Shown: positions 17,340-27,557, counted from the first letter of the stretch. The stretch: 64,000 nt of DNA from Phycisphaerales bacterium (GCA_007693785.1 RECY01000023.1:62001-126000), one strand, 5' to 3'. Notes: generated from the sequence alone by a model not told the origin. Numbers and translations: made by a program.

Positions 17340-20300
17340 TCACGCCTCCGCCCCGATCTCGATCACCCGCCCCGCGCCCAGCACGACGACCGATCGCGTC
17401 ACCCGATCGCTCTCCAGCCCGAACGCGCGCGCCACCCCGCGCCCGTACGCGCGCAGTTGGGGAGCGTGCCGAGCCGCGACGGCCGTCGCGCCCGCCCCGT
17501 CCCCACTCTCGCCCCGCACGCGATCGGTCTTGAAATCGAGCACCGCCGCCCGGACGACCCGCCCGCTCGCGTCGCGCCCCAGGACCAGGCGATCGACCTG
17601 CCCCCGGACCACCCGCGGGGGGTCGCCCGCCTCCCCGTCGCCCGCGACCACCGCCGCGAGCGCCCACTCCCGACGAACCTCGACCCGGAGCCCCTCCGCC
17701 GCCCAGTCGCGGTACGCCTCGCGCGAGAGCGCCGCCCGCACCTCCGGCGCCTCCATCGCACGCGCGTACACGCCCGAAGCGACCGCCCATGCCGAGCCCG
17801 GCGCCTCGCTCGGCGTCACGCCGACCGCGGCACCCGCCGCCGCTCGCGCCGACGCGCTCGGCTCCCCGTCCTCCAACCACTCGATCAGCCCAAGCCACGC
17901 GTGCATCAGCGTCCCGACCGATCGCCCCAGCCCCGCCTCGTCCCCGCCATGCACAAACCACCCCGCTCCGCCCGCCGCCGGGCCCGCGTTGTCATCGTCC
18001 AGCTTCGACGGGCTGACCACCGACGCCCGGCGCGTGCGCGCGCCCGGACGGAGACGTACGACTACGCGACGCGCTTTCGCCCCACCCTCGCCTTCAACCT
18101 CGTCCCCGCCGGTCGCCCCACGCGCCTCGTCCGCCCACGCGTCGCTGCCCGACTCGAACGCCAGCAGGCCGTCCGACGCCCGGTCGCTCAACCACTCCCC
18201 GTTGTCGCCCGGATCATCCATCAATGCCGCGCGCAGCACACGCGCCGGCGTCGGCGGTTTGTCGCCCACAAGCTCGAACGCCACCCCGTCCTGATCCAGC
18301 TTCATCCACGGCACCACCATCTCCAGCGCGTGCCGCGCCCGTGTCATCCCCACGTACAACCCGCTCAACCCCTCGCGCACGATCTGCGTCCTCACCCGGT
18401 CGTACACGTCCTGCAAACGCGGGTCCGCCAGACGCTCGGTCTCGTTCGGGTAGAGCGCCACCCGCGTCACCGGCCCGTCGGGCGGCTCGCGCTCCGCGAG
18501 CACCGTCCCCGCCTTCACACCCCACGCCTCGTCCAGCTGCGCCAGCACCACCGCGTCGAACTCCAGCCCCTTCGCGTGATGCACCGTCATCACCGAGACC
18601 CCGCCCCGACGCCCGTCGCTCGCTCCGCCCTCGGGCACCTGCTGCCAGCGCACCCATCGCACGAACGCCGACGGACGCAGGCGGGCCGCGATCGCCCCCG
18701 CCCCGCCCCCGGACGGGCGCGCCGACCACCGGTCCGCCAGCTCCACGAGCTGCCCGAACCGCGCGCGCTCGCGCGGGGTCATCGAGCCCGCCGAGGCGCG
18801 CCCGAGCCACGTCAGCACACCGCTCAGCCCGTCGCTCGCGAGGCGCGACCGCACCACCGCCGACGCACGACGCCGCTCGCTCGACGACGTCACGCCGACC
18901 AGCCCGAGCGCCGCGCCCATCGGGCTCGTCGAGACGTGGTACGCCGCCGTCGAGTCCTCCGGGTGCTCCGCCAGGTGCAGCACGCTCAGCGCCACGCCGC
19001 ACGGGGCGGCGTCGGTCAGCGGGTTCCCGCGCTCGCCCCGGCACGGGATCCCGAGGTTCCCCAGCGCGCGCACCAGGTCAGCGATCACGTTGTTTTTCCG
19101 AGTCAGCACCCCCACGCTCGCCCACGGCGCCCGCGCCAGCAGCCCGCGCACACGCTCGGCGATGAACACCGAGCTCGCCCAACGACGGCTCTCCGCGTCG
19201 CTTTCGCCCTCCGGCGCTTCCGACTCCACCAGCAACCGCACCGAGCCCGCCAGCTGCTTCGCCGCCTCGTGCCTGTCGAACGACGCCCCGAACGCCCGCC
19301 CCGCGACCGCCGCCGGCCCGCCGCCCGCGACGCCCGGGTCCACCAGCGCCGCGTTCGCCCCGATCCCGCGGAACACGCGGTTCACCACGTCCAGCACCAC
19401 CGGGCTCGATCGCCAGCTCACCGACAAACGCTCGGTGCACACGCCCTCCGGGTCGTACCGGGCGGGCAGACGCTCCAGCAGCCCCGGCTCCGCCCCACGC
19501 CACCCGTACAAACTCTGCTTCACGTCCCCCACCACCAGCACGCTCCGCCCCTGATCGTCCTGACTCAGCAGCTCCTCGATCACCGGGCGCAGCAGCTCAA
19601 ACTGCGTGTGGTTCGTGTCCTGAAACTCGTCCAGCAGGACGTGACGCACCCGCGCATCCAGACGGTAATACATCGCCTGCAGGTCCTGCGAGCCCGCCTC
19701 GGCCAGCAGCCGAGGCACGTCGTCGAACTGCAGCATCCCCAGCGAACGCTTCAACCCCTGGTACGACTCGTCGAACGCACGCATCAGCTCGTACGCCGCC
19801 CACAACGACGCGCCGTACGCCCGCGACACCGCCGCCGCCGCGTGCGCGCGCAGCGGTGCGCACAAACCCACCAGCGCCTCGGGCATCTCGTGACGCCCGA
19901 ACTTCGGCGGGTCCCGCATCGTCGAAGCGGTCAGCCCCTGCGTCAGCAGCTTCTTCCAGTCCCCCGCGACGGCCGCGTCCCGGACCGACCGGAGACCGTT
20001 GAGATAGCTCTTGTCCGGCGCGCCCGCCTTCGTCACCGGGACCGCCCCCTCCGGGAGCCGATCCGCATCGAGCGCCCGCACCGCCTCGAGCAACTCCACC
20101 TCGCCGAGCAGCCCCTCTACCGGCTCGAGCCGCCAGCACGACGCCTCCCCATCCGAAGCCTTGTACGCGTCGTACGCCTCCTCGAGCACGCTCAGCATCG
20201 CCCGGTGCGCCCCCATCGGGGGCTTGCCGCGTTTCTGCAAACGGATCAGCTCGCCCACGCGCCCGGCGTCCACCGCCTCCAGCGCCAGCGCCGCCCCCCG

Positions 20301-20750
20301 CTCGCGGAGCAGGTCGTCCTCGTCCTTCTCCGCGACGCGCCACCCCGGCGCGATCCCGAGGTCGAACGCCATGCCCGAAGCCACGCGGTTCAGCCACGCG
20401 TCCAGCGTCTGCACCTGGAGCGAGTGCGCATCGAGCGCCAGCGTGCGCAGCAACGCGGCGCAGCGCACCGGCGTCAGGCCCGCGTCGGCGTGCGTCCGCA
20501 GCTCCGCCAGCCCGTCGCCCGTCGCCGACCCGTTCGCCAGGCGGCGTGTCACGCGCTCCAGGATCTCCCCGGCCGCCTTGCGCGTGAACGTGGTCGCGAC
20601 GATCTCCCCCGCCGCCTCGCCGGAGGCCACCAGCGCGATAAACCGGTTCGTCAGATAAAACGTCTTGCCCGTTCCCGCCGAAGCGAGCACGAACCGGTGC
20701 CCCGGGCGTGCCGCACCCGCCGCCCTGGCCGCCGCCGAGCGCTCGCCCAT
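17340..20750 (-). CDS. addA: AddA-type helicase-nuclease
   Basis: Helicase-nuclease subunit that processes DNA double-strand ends for RecA. The 1136 residues carry UvrD-type motifs: Walker A ASAGTGKTFYLTNRF near residue 22, ATTFTRKAAGEI, Walker B VLLDEFQDTNHTQFELL, GDVKQSLYGWRGAEP, VMTVHHAKGLEFDAVVLAQ, and LYVGMTRARHALE. A C-terminal PD-(D/E)XK nuclease follows, with RGQVDRLV and AAVLDFKTDRV. The ATG at 20750 overlaps the addB stop by 4 bases (ATGA), which fixes the start and shows translational coupling. Confidence 0.9.
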   Translation of the reverse strand: MGERSAAARAAGAARPGHRFVLASAGTGKTFYLTNRFIALVASGEAAGEIVATTFTRKAAGEILERVTRRLANGSATGDGLAELRTHADAGLTPVRCAALLRTLALDAHSLQVQTLDAWLNRVASGMAFDLGIAPGWRVAEKDEDDLLRERGAALALEAVDAGRVGELIRLQKRGKPPMGAHRAMLSVLEEAYDAYKASDGEASCWRLEPVEGLLGEVELLEAVRALDADRLPEGAVPVTKAGAPDKSYLNGLRSVRDAAVAGDWKKLLTQGLTASTMRDPPKFGRHEMPEALVGLCAPLRAHAAAAVSRAYGASLWAAYELMRAFDESYQGLKRSLGMLQFDDVPRLLAEAGSQDLQAMYYRLDARVRHVLLDEFQDTNHTQFELLRPVIEELLSQDDQGRSVLVVGDVKQSLYGWRGAEPGLLERLPARYDPEGVCTERLSVSWRSSPVVLDVVNRVFRGIGANAALVDPGVAGGGPAAVAGRAFGASFDRHEAAKQLAGSVRLLVESEAPEGESDAESRRWASSVFIAERVRGLLARAPWASVGVLTRKNNVIADLVRALGNLGIPCRGERGNPLTDAAPCGVALSVLHLAEHPEDSTAAYHVSTSPMGAALGLVGVTSSSERRRASAVVRSRLASDGLSGVLTWLGRASAGSMTPRERARFGQLVELADRWSARPSGGGAGAIAARLRPSAFVRWVRWQQVPEGGASDGRRGGVSVMTVHHAKGLEFDAVVLAQLDEAWGVKAGTVLAEREPPDGPVTRVALYPNETERLADPRLQDVYDRVRTQIVREGLSGLYVGMTRARHALEMVVPWMKLDQDGVAFELVGDKPPTPARVLRAALMDDPGDNGEWLSDRASDGLLAFESGSDAWADEARGATGGDEVEGEGGAKARRVVVRLRPGARTRRASVVSPSKLDDDNAGPAAGGAGWFVHGGDEAGLGRSVGTLMHAWLGLIEWLEDGEPSASARAAAGAAVGVTPSEAPGSAWAVASGVYARAMEAPEVRAALSREAYRDWAAEGLRVEVRREWALAAVVAGDGEAGDPPRVVRGQVDRLVLGRDASGRVVRAAVLDFKTDRVRGESGDGAGATAVAARHAPQLRAYGRGVARAFGLESDRVTRSVVVLGAGRVIEIGAEA

Positions 20751-23700
20751 CACGCGCCCTCCCCCGTGCGCACGCGCACGTGGTGCTCGCCATAGCCGCA
20801 CAGCGCGCCCAACGCGCCCTCCTGCACCGGCGACTCGCCCTCTTCAAGGAACCGCCCCGCCCGCACCTTGCGCACGACGTGCTGCGCGGTCGCGTCGGCC
20901 CCCGCCAGCTCCTCGCGGCTCCAATCCGCCACCCTTTCACACACGCGCCCGCTCGAGGGCAGCCCGACATACGACAGCACCGGCGCCGCCGCGTCGGGCG
21001 ACACCCCGTGCGCCGTCACCAACCAGTTCCGCACCAGGTGCCGGTAGAGCGGGAGCTGGAGGTCCACCCACCGCTGCGTCTCACCCCGCCCGCGCGTGTG
21101 CGTCTGCCGCGGCGACTGCGCCTCCCCGTCCTTGTCGCCCGAACTCGTCTTGTAATCCAGCACCGCCCACGCGCCCGACTCGGCGTGCCGATCGATCCGG
21201 TCGATCCGCCCGCGCAGCGCCATCGGCGCTTCCCCCTCCGCCATCGGGAGCGACCCCCCGCCCCCCGGGGCCCGCCCCGCGTCCCACTCGGTCGCGACGA
21301 CTCGCCAGCCCGCGCGCGCGCGGGCCGCCTGCCAGACCGCGAACCCGCGCAGACGGCTCGACGCGATCTCGATCTGCACCCGCACCGCCACGCTCGGGCG
21401 CGTGCCGAACCGCGAACCCGCCAGCCCCGAGAGCTCGTCGAGCACGCACGAGGCGATCTCGTCTTCGTCCTCACTCTCGCCCGCCGACGAACGCGCCCAA
21501 CGCTCCAGCACGTCGTGCAGCAGCGTCCCGAACCCGCGCGGGTCCAGCTCGCGCCCGGGGGGCTCGACGTCCCGGAGCCCCAGCACGTCCTTCGCATAAA
21601 ACACATACGGCGAGCTCAGATACCGCTTGAACGACGTCACCGACATCGACGTCACCGCCTCGTGCGCCGAGCCCGGGCGCACGACAAAGCGCGCCCCCGA
21701 CGACACCACGCGCTCGCCCGAAGCCGCCCGCACCCCCGCCCCGGCGTCGCGCACCTCCCCCGTCAACCGGCGCACGCGTTCGACCAGCCCCGCGTCGTCG
21801 GCGTTCAGCAGCAAGGGGCTCGCCCACAACGGGTCGCCCGACGCGTCCCGTCGCCCGCAGATCGCGCGCACCCCCGCGGGCGCGGGCGACCCGGGCGCGC
21901 ACCGCCCCTCGCACACGGTCGCAAACAGGTACGCGTCGCGCGCGGACCGCGAGCGCGTGTGCGCCAGTTGCAGGCGCGCGCGCGCCGAGTCGGTCAGCAG
22001 CGCCCCGCCGCCGCCCCGACGCTCCGGCACGTGCTCGTTGTCCATCCCCACAAAGACCAGCCCGGGCGCGGGCTCGAAGAGCGCTTCGAGCCACCCGATC
22101 ATCTCCACGCGAGACGCGCCCGCCTCCGCGTCGGCCGCCGACCCGAGCGCTTCGAGCACGAGCCGGATCGCCTCGCTCGCGCGCACGCGCTCGCCCGCGT
22201 CCGCCGGGAGCGCCGCGACCTCGTCGATCGCCGCCCGCACCGCCGCGACCGACGCCAGCTCGAACCCGCTCCACGCCCTTTCCCCCTCGCCGCCCTGGCC
22301 CGCCTGGGCGTACACCCGTTCGAGCATCGCGCGGACCGGGGGCATCCACGCCGAAGGCGAACGCGTCGGCGTCGCCGCCTCGAGCCCCGGGCAGCCCAGC
22401 TCGCCGAGCAGCCCGCCGACGCGTTCGTGCGCGCGCCGCAGGATCGCCCGATCCCCCGGGCGTTCGGTGCGCCACCGACCGTCCAACGCCCCGGGCAGGA
22501 AATCGCTCGCGTAGCGGTCCATCGCGCCGAGCAGCTCGCCCGTCTCGTTGTCGTCGCCGAGAACCGCCAGCGCGTCCAGGTGTCGGCAGAGCGTCGCGAG
22601 CGCGCCGAACGAGCCCTCTTCCAGCAGGGCCGAGACCGCGTCGAGCAGCGTCCCGAACCGCCCCGTGCGCACCTCCCGCCCCCCACCCGGGCGCACCGGG
22701 ACGCCCGCGCGCGCGCCCTCGCGCTCGATCGCCGCCTCCAGCGACGCGTCCACGCACACCACCGCCGCATCATCCGGCCCGATCTCGACCGCCGCCCCCG
22801 CGGGCCCACCCGCGAGCGAGGCGATCGCGCCGAACACCGCGCCCGCCTGGTCGAACGGGCCGGCCTCGAACACAATCTCGTCGTCGCGCAGCACGCCCGC
22901 CCGGCGCGCCCACGCCGCCGACGGGCACCCGAAGGCGTCGAACCAAGCCCCGTCCTCGTGTTCGCCCTCGCCCGTCCCGAGCATCGCCTCGGGCGCGAAG
23001 ACCAGCGCCCGCGCCGAGACGCCCGGGAGCGTCAACGCCCGTCGGGTGAGCCCGTCGAGCTCGGCCACGCCCGCGAGGACGACCTCGATCGTCTCCCCGG
23101 GCTCGGGCGCGCGGCCCGCCAGCTCGCGCACGCGCGCCAGGTCCGCGAAGGCCGGGTCGAACAAACCCCAGGACGCGAGCGTGCGCACGTACGCGTCCGC
23201 GGCCTGCTCGATCGCGATCCAGCGTTCATGATCCGGGAACGTCGGATCGCCCGCGAGCGTCGCCCGCGCCTCGCCGACGCCCAGCCCGCCCCGCGACAGG
23301 TCGTGGACGGCGCTCGCGATCAGCCCCGCGATCGCCGACCACGCGCGCGCATCGCCGAGTTCGGGCGCGCGCGGGAGCAACGCCGCACGCGCCGCCTCGC
23401 TCAAGCCCCGGACCGCGTCCAGCCACGCCAGTCGCGAGGCCGTCGCGGACGCCTCCTGCTCCGGGGCCGTGAGGCCGCGTCGCGCGCCCAGCGTCGCGAT
23501 CAGACGCCCCGGCGTCACCACCGTCGGCGGGGAGACCGCCAGCCCGCGCTCGTCCCCCACCAACGCCAGCGCGCCGATCACCAAACGCCCCGCCCGAGCG
23601 CCCGGCGTCACCAGCACCACGGACGACAGGTCGAGCTCCCCCGAAGACACGGACGCACCGTCGAGCCCGCCGTCCCGCGCGAGGTCGCTGAGCCACCGCG

Positions 23701-23848
23701 CCACCGCCCCCGCGGGCCCGAGACGATCGCTGACCGCCGAAGCCCCGGCCCAACCCAACGCGTGCAACGACCTGATCCGAGCCAATCCGAGCCCCGTAAA
23801 AAAAGACAGTGGTTTCCATGAGGCACTTCGCCCCAGGGAGTATATCAT
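20750..23848 (-). CDS. addB: AddB-type nuclease subunit
   Basis: Partner of AddA: an inactivated helicase-like half with its own nuclease. About 1032 residues. There is no P-loop near the start (VVLVTPGARAGRLVIGAL stands in that place). The middle has LVFVGMDNEHVPERRGGG, and the C-terminal nuclease has ALRGRIDRIDRH then AVLDYKTSSGD. Classical AddB proteins have four Cys holding an Fe-S cluster around the nuclease. Here I see only isolated Cys residues, so the cluster is probably absent. The start is uncertain: ATG 23848 or GTG 23869, neither with a clear Shine-Dalgarno. Confidence 0.82.
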   Translation of the reverse strand: MIYSLGRSASWKPLSFFTGLGLARIRSLHALGWAGASAVSDRLGPAGAVARWLSDLARDGGLDGASVSSGELDLSSVVLVTPGARAGRLVIGALALVGDERGLAVSPPTVVTPGRLIATLGARRGLTAPEQEASATASRLAWLDAVRGLSEAARAALLPRAPELGDARAWSAIAGLIASAVHDLSRGGLGVGEARATLAGDPTFPDHERWIAIEQAADAYVRTLASWGLFDPAFADLARVRELAGRAPEPGETIEVVLAGVAELDGLTRRALTLPGVSARALVFAPEAMLGTGEGEHEDGAWFDAFGCPSAAWARRAGVLRDDEIVFEAGPFDQAGAVFGAIASLAGGPAGAAVEIGPDDAAVVCVDASLEAAIEREGARAGVPVRPGGGREVRTGRFGTLLDAVSALLEEGSFGALATLCRHLDALAVLGDDNETGELLGAMDRYASDFLPGALDGRWRTERPGDRAILRRAHERVGGLLGELGCPGLEAATPTRSPSAWMPPVRAMLERVYAQAGQGGEGERAWSGFELASVAAVRAAIDEVAALPADAGERVRASEAIRLVLEALGSAADAEAGASRVEMIGWLEALFEPAPGLVFVGMDNEHVPERRGGGGALLTDSARARLQLAHTRSRSARDAYLFATVCEGRCAPGSPAPAGVRAICGRRDASGDPLWASPLLLNADDAGLVERVRRLTGEVRDAGAGVRAASGERVVSSGARFVVRPGSAHEAVTSMSVTSFKRYLSSPYVFYAKDVLGLRDVEPPGRELDPRGFGTLLHDVLERWARSSAGESEDEDEIASCVLDELSGLAGSRFGTRPSVAVRVQIEIASSRLRGFAVWQAARARAGWRVVATEWDAGRAPGGGGSLPMAEGEAPMALRGRIDRIDRHAESGAWAVLDYKTSSGDKDGEAQSPRQTHTRGRGETQRWVDLQLPLYRHLVRNWLVTAHGVSPDAAAPVLSYVGLPSSGRVCERVADWSREELAGADATAQHVVRKVRAGRFLEEGESPVQEGALGALCGYGEHHVRVRTGEGA

Positions 23849-23868
23849 GTCCGAACACACACCGGACA
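23848..23868. promoter_or_regulatory. Inverted repeat between addB and birA
   Basis: TGTCCG (23848-23853) and CGGACA (23863-23868) are perfect inverted arms 15 bases apart, lying on the addB start. They could be an operator for the divergent pair. The sequence does not match a LexA box that I know. Confidence 0.3.
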
Positions 23869-23921
23869 CTTATTTAGGGTAGCAGAGACGAACCGGAGAG
23901 CGTCACTAGGGTATTAAGTAT

Positions 23922-24743
23922 ATGAATATCCGCTTTTTCGAGCACGAATCGGTGGAGTCCACGAACCAGCTGGCGTTGGATCTTTTCCAAGCCAGCGGCC
24001 TCAAGGAGCCGGTGTTCGTTTTTGCCCGCGAGCAGACCGCCGGGCGCGGGCGACACGGACGGCTCTGGGCCAGCCCGCGCGGCGGCGCGTGGTGCAGCCT
24101 CGCCTGGGCGATCCGCCCCGACGTGGATCATGCCGCCGCCTCGCTCGTCGCCGGGCTCGCGACGCGCGACGCCGTCGCCCGAGCCTGCCTCCGCATCGGG
24201 CTCGACACGTCCCGCATCAGCATCAAGTGGCCCAACGACTTGCTGCTCGACTGCGACCCCAAACGCCCCGGACGGGAGCTCCGCAAATTCGCCGGCGTCC
24301 TCTGCGAGCGCCCTGAAAAGGACACGCTGGTCATCGGTGTCGGGGTGAACGCCGACTTCGAAGTCGATGCGATCCCCGAGATCCTCAACGAGCCGCCCCG
24401 GACCCCCAGCACCACCCTCCGCACCGCCTTCAAGAAAAGCGTGGACCCTGAGCAGATCGCGCGCGAGCTGGCCGAGGCGCTCCCGGCGTCCCTCCGGGCG
24501 TTCGAGCGCGGGGGGTTCGCGCCCTTCGCCCCCGAGCTCCGCGCCGCCCTCGCCCACCTGGGCGAGCCGGTCGCGTGGGAAACCCCCTCCGGGCGCGTCT
24601 TCGGGCGCATCTCGGGCGTCGACGACGCCGGGCGGCTGCTCCTGGACGTGGGCACGCCCGAGCTCGCGGTGCTCAGCTCGGGCGAGGTCTCCCGCGTGCC
24701 CGACTCGGGCGGGCCCCAATGGCCCGGGCCCGATAAGCCGTAA
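23922..24743 (+). CDS. birA: Biotin--[acetyl-CoA-carboxylase] ligase
   Basis: Attaches biotin to the carboxyl-carrier protein of acetyl-CoA carboxylase. The 273 residues begin directly with the catalytic domain (HESVESTNQLAL), followed by QTAGRGRHGRLWASPRGGAW and SIKWPNDLLL, the biotinyl-AMP binding elements. A short C-terminal SH3-like domain ends the protein. There is no N-terminal helix-turn-helix, so this is the non-repressor class of BirA. It is divergent from addB; AT-rich TATTAA-like sequence lies just before the ATG. Confidence 0.94.
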   Translation: MNIRFFEHESVESTNQLALDLFQASGLKEPVFVFAREQTAGRGRHGRLWASPRGGAWCSLAWAIRPDVDHAAASLVAGLATRDAVARACLRIGLDTSRISIKWPNDLLLDCDPKRPGRELRKFAGVLCERPEKDTLVIGVGVNADFEVDAIPEILNEPPRTPSTTLRTAFKKSVDPEQIARELAEALPASLRAFERGGFAPFAPELRAALAHLGEPVAWETPSGRVFGRISGVDDAGRLLLDVGTPELAVLSSGEVSRVPDSGGPQWPGPDKP

Positions 24744-24954
24744 CGCCTTCGCCTTGAGGCACTTCCACACTTTCGCCCGCCCTGCACGTGTGCAGAACCC
24801 GAATATCCCGCGGATTCATGCGGGGCTCGGGTTCGGGCCGATGTGAAACACGCCACGGGGTGCGGCCGCGTGGCGAGATTGGTGTTATGGTGCGTCCCGA
24901 TTGACGGCGCCGACCCTGCTCGATCCTCCCTTCGCGATCGGACCACCCGACCCG

Positions 24955-25335
24955 ATGAGCTCGATTTCGCCCACCAACTCGGCCGCGTCCTACGGCGCGC
25001 TCCGTCTCGCGCAGGCGTACGGCGGCGCTCGCTCGCCGGCGCACGCGTCCGCGACGCCGACCGCCGACCGCGCCGCGAGCGTGCGGGACGTCGCGAGCGT
25101 GCGCCCATCGGCGAACGCGGAGGCCGTGGGACGCATCCAGCCCGCGCCCTCGCACAGTTCGAGCGGCTCGCTTCGGAACCTGGTGGCGGGGCTGGTCCCG
25201 GGCCGGATCGATTTTTCGGGTGACGAGCCCGTGCCGACGCGTCCGGAGGCGATGCCGATCTACCGCCACCCGGCCGACAAGAACGCCGCCGCGACGGGCG
25301 TGCACGCCGGGCGACTGATCGACACCGAAGCCTGA
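24955..25335 (+). CDS. Small protein of unknown function
   Basis: A protein of 126 residues starting MSSISPTNSAASYG. It is rich in Ala, Ser and Pro and probably partly disordered. The more ordered end reads LRNLVAGLVPGRIDFSG and then AMPIYRHPADKNAAATG. No gene lies on the opposite strand and the third-position GC is as high as in neighbours, which supports coding. I recognise no domain. The 211 bases between birA and this gene hold GC-rich hairpins near 24797-24837 but no clear terminator. Confidence 0.5.
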   Translation: MSSISPTNSAASYGALRLAQAYGGARSPAHASATPTADRAASVRDVASVRPSANAEAVGRIQPAPSHSSSGSLRNLVAGLVPGRIDFSGDEPVPTRPEAMPIYRHPADKNAAATGVHAGRLIDTEA

Positions 25336-25581
25336 CGCCGACGGCGGGCCTCGCTCTCGCGTCCGACACCGATTCGCACACGACGCACCGCCTCGCGGGG
25401 GAAACACCCGCGCGGGAAGGTCGCCCCGTGCGAGCTGGCGTGCCGATGATGAATGTGCCGCGACCGTCCGCCCTTCGGGGTGGACAGTGGTCAACAGTGG
25501 TAGACAATGCAAGCGTTCCCCCGGCGACGGAGCCCGGGGGGCGATCGTTCCGAATGCCGGATCACACCGAAGGATCGACCC

Positions 25582-26874
25582 GTGATCACCCGCCCCCCCG
25601 CGTTCCATCCCGCCAGCACCGCCGCCGCGCCCGAGGCCGACGCCCGCGCGGCCGATCGCCCCGCCGGCTTCCCCGCGCCGAGCGCCTTCGCCAAGCACTG
25701 GCGCCTCGACCCCGAGACCGTCTTCCTGAACCACGGCTCCTACGGCGCCTGCCCCGCGCCCGTGCTCGAAGCGCAGCGGCGCATCCGCGACCGCATGGAG
25801 GCCGAGCCGGTCCGGTTCTTCATGATCGACCTGGAAAAGCTCGCCGACGCGGCGCGCGCACGGATCGCGCGGTTCATCGGCGTCCGCGACCCGCAGTCGC
25901 TCGCGCTCACGCCCAACGCGACCATCGCGGTCGCGACCGTCATCCGCAACACCCACCTGCAGCCCGGCGACGAGGTGCTCGTCAACGACCACGAGTACAT
26001 GAGCTGCATCAGCGAGTTCCACCGGCACGCGGGCGGGCAGGGGTACGACGTGAAGTGCGCCGAGGTGCCCTTCCCGGTCGCTTCGCCGGATGAGATCTTC
26101 GAGGCCGTGATGGCGCAGGTGACGGCGCGCACGAAGCTGGCGCTGCTCAGCGAGATCACCAGCCCGACGGCGATCGTCTTCCCGATCCCCCGCCTCGTGC
26201 GCGCGCTCAAAGACCGCGGCGTCACCGTCCTCGTCGACGGCGCGCACACGCCCGGGCAGCGGTCGCTCGACATCGAGAGCCTCGGGGCCGACTACTACGC
26301 GGGGAACCTGCACAAGTGGGTCAGCGCGCCCAAGGGGAGCGCGTTCCTCTGGGTCGCGCCGGAGCACCAGAAAGGCTTCGAGCCGCTGGCGCTTTCCAGC
26401 CGTGCGCACATCGAGCGGGCCGACCGCTCGCGTTTCAACGCGCTGTTCGACTACGTCGGCACCAACGACTATTCCCCGGTGCTTGCCGCCCCGGAGGCGA
26501 TCGACTTCCTCGCCTCCCTCCTCCCCGGCGGGTGGGACGAGCTCACCGCGCGCAACCACGAGCTCGTCATCGAAGGGCGCAACCTCATCTGCGACGCGCT
26601 CGGCGTCGAGCCGCCCGCGCCCGACGACATGCTCGCCAGCATGGCCTCGATCATTATCCCCGGGCTCGGCCTCACCTCCGGCGGCATCAAGCCCGGCGGC
26701 TACGAAGACCCCCTCCAAGCCCGACTCGTCGAGCACCACCGCGTCCAGGTCCCCGTCTGGAGCCTCCCCAGCAAGGGACACCGCATCCTGCGCATCAGCG
26801 CCCAGCTCTACAACAGCCGCGAGCAGTACGCGTACCTCGCCGAGGCGCTGAAGCGGGAGCTGGCGGCGGAGTAA
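25582..26874 (+). CDS. Class V aminotransferase-like PLP enzyme (isopenicillin N epimerase type)
   Basis: The 430 residues have the class V aminotransferase fold: FLNHGSYGACPAPV near residue 45, LTPNATIAVATVI, VLVDGAHTPGQ with the PLP-binding Asp, and YYAGNLHKWVSAPKGSAFLW with the PLP Lys. This branch includes isopenicillin N epimerase, cysteine desulfurase-like and ergothioneine-type lyases. The substrate is not clear. The GTG at 25582 is chosen because GAAGGA lies 7 bases before it; the ATG at 25507 has no such site. Two bases after its stop an AT-rich gene begins. Confidence 0.82.
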   Translation: MITRPPAFHPASTAAAPEADARAADRPAGFPAPSAFAKHWRLDPETVFLNHGSYGACPAPVLEAQRRIRDRMEAEPVRFFMIDLEKLADAARARIARFIGVRDPQSLALTPNATIAVATVIRNTHLQPGDEVLVNDHEYMSCISEFHRHAGGQGYDVKCAEVPFPVASPDEIFEAVMAQVTARTKLALLSEITSPTAIVFPIPRLVRALKDRGVTVLVDGAHTPGQRSLDIESLGADYYAGNLHKWVSAPKGSAFLWVAPEHQKGFEPLALSSRAHIERADRSRFNALFDYVGTNDYSPVLAAPEAIDFLASLLPGGWDELTARNHELVIEGRNLICDALGVEPPAPDDMLASMASIIIPGLGLTSGGIKPGGYEDPLQARLVEHHRVQVPVWSLPSKGHRILRISAQLYNSREQYAYLAEALKRELAAE

Positions 26875-26876
26875 AG

Positions 26877-27557
26877 ATGGATTTATTTATTGCGATTACA
26901 GCCTTTCTCGGATGTACAACTGGTATATTATCATTTCTTTGGCATATTAAAACATATAATGATAATAAAAGAATCAATTATCGTTATCATGCAGCGTTTG
27001 CCGGGACTGTTCACCCGCCAGCGAGACATGAAGGTCTAGCTTTTCCAATGCCACGCGGCGGCTATGAATGTATTATACTAGTTATCGTGAACCATGGAAC
27101 GCACGACCTGCGAATCTCGGGCATCGGAATTTTCGGATCGGCTACAGTCGATAGCGATCATGATATGTATGACATCGAAGCCGAACGACAGCGACGCGGG
27201 AAGAAATACAAAGACCTCAGCAAGTCATTTCCTCGCCCTACTGACAATCCATATATTGTACACTCCGGCGATTCGCTTGAACATAGCATATATATGAATT
27301 GGACAACACTTAATAAATTTGATCGCCGGAATTGGGGTATATGCTTCACTACGGGAACCGGCGATCGTGTACGCATCGATGGACATGAACTAAATCGTGA
27401 CTACAGAATTAAACCATTATGGTTGAGACAAAAGTTTCCCTATTTATTTACGCTACGAGATGACGCTAGGCGTGACGCAAGAAACCGCTTGAAGAAATAC
27501 GATTCTGTGCTCAATAAAAAGCTGCCCAGGCCGCCCACATGGTCGGGGTACATTTAA
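26877..27557 (+). CDS. AT-rich passenger gene 1: single-helix membrane protein
   Basis: A protein of 226 residues, unrecognised. An N-terminal membrane helix (MDLFIAITAFLGCTTGILSFLWHI) is followed by a cytoplasmic or exposed domain with a beta-rich middle (ECIILVIVNHGTHDLRISGIGIFGS) and a basic C terminus. Codons such as ATA, TTA, AAT and TAT are common here and nearly absent in all neighbours, so it is recently acquired DNA. The ATG lies 2 bases after the aminotransferase stop, giving stop-start coupling with that GC-rich gene. The AT-rich composition stops at about 27600, before the next gene. Confidence 0.75.
   Translation: MDLFIAITAFLGCTTGILSFLWHIKTYNDNKRINYRYHAAFAGTVHPPARHEGLAFPMPRGGYECIILVIVNHGTHDLRISGIGIFGSATVDSDHDMYDIEAERQRRGKKYKDLSKSFPRPTDNPYIVHSGDSLEHSIYMNWTTLNKFDRRNWGICFTTGTGDRVRIDGHELNRDYRIKPLWLRQKFPYLFTLRDDARRDARNRLKKYDSVLNKKLPRPPTWSGYI

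Noticed and set aside
15703-23821. Long open frames antisense to the endonuclease, addA and addB (up to more than 1000 codons)
   Set aside because: They are rich in Arg, Pro and His, have no domain motifs, and result from the lack of stop codons in GC-rich antisense DNA. The minus-strand proteins have complete family motifs.
24797-24843. Nested hairpin after birA as a terminator
   Set aside because: The stems are short with long loops and no T-run follows, so termination is not supported.
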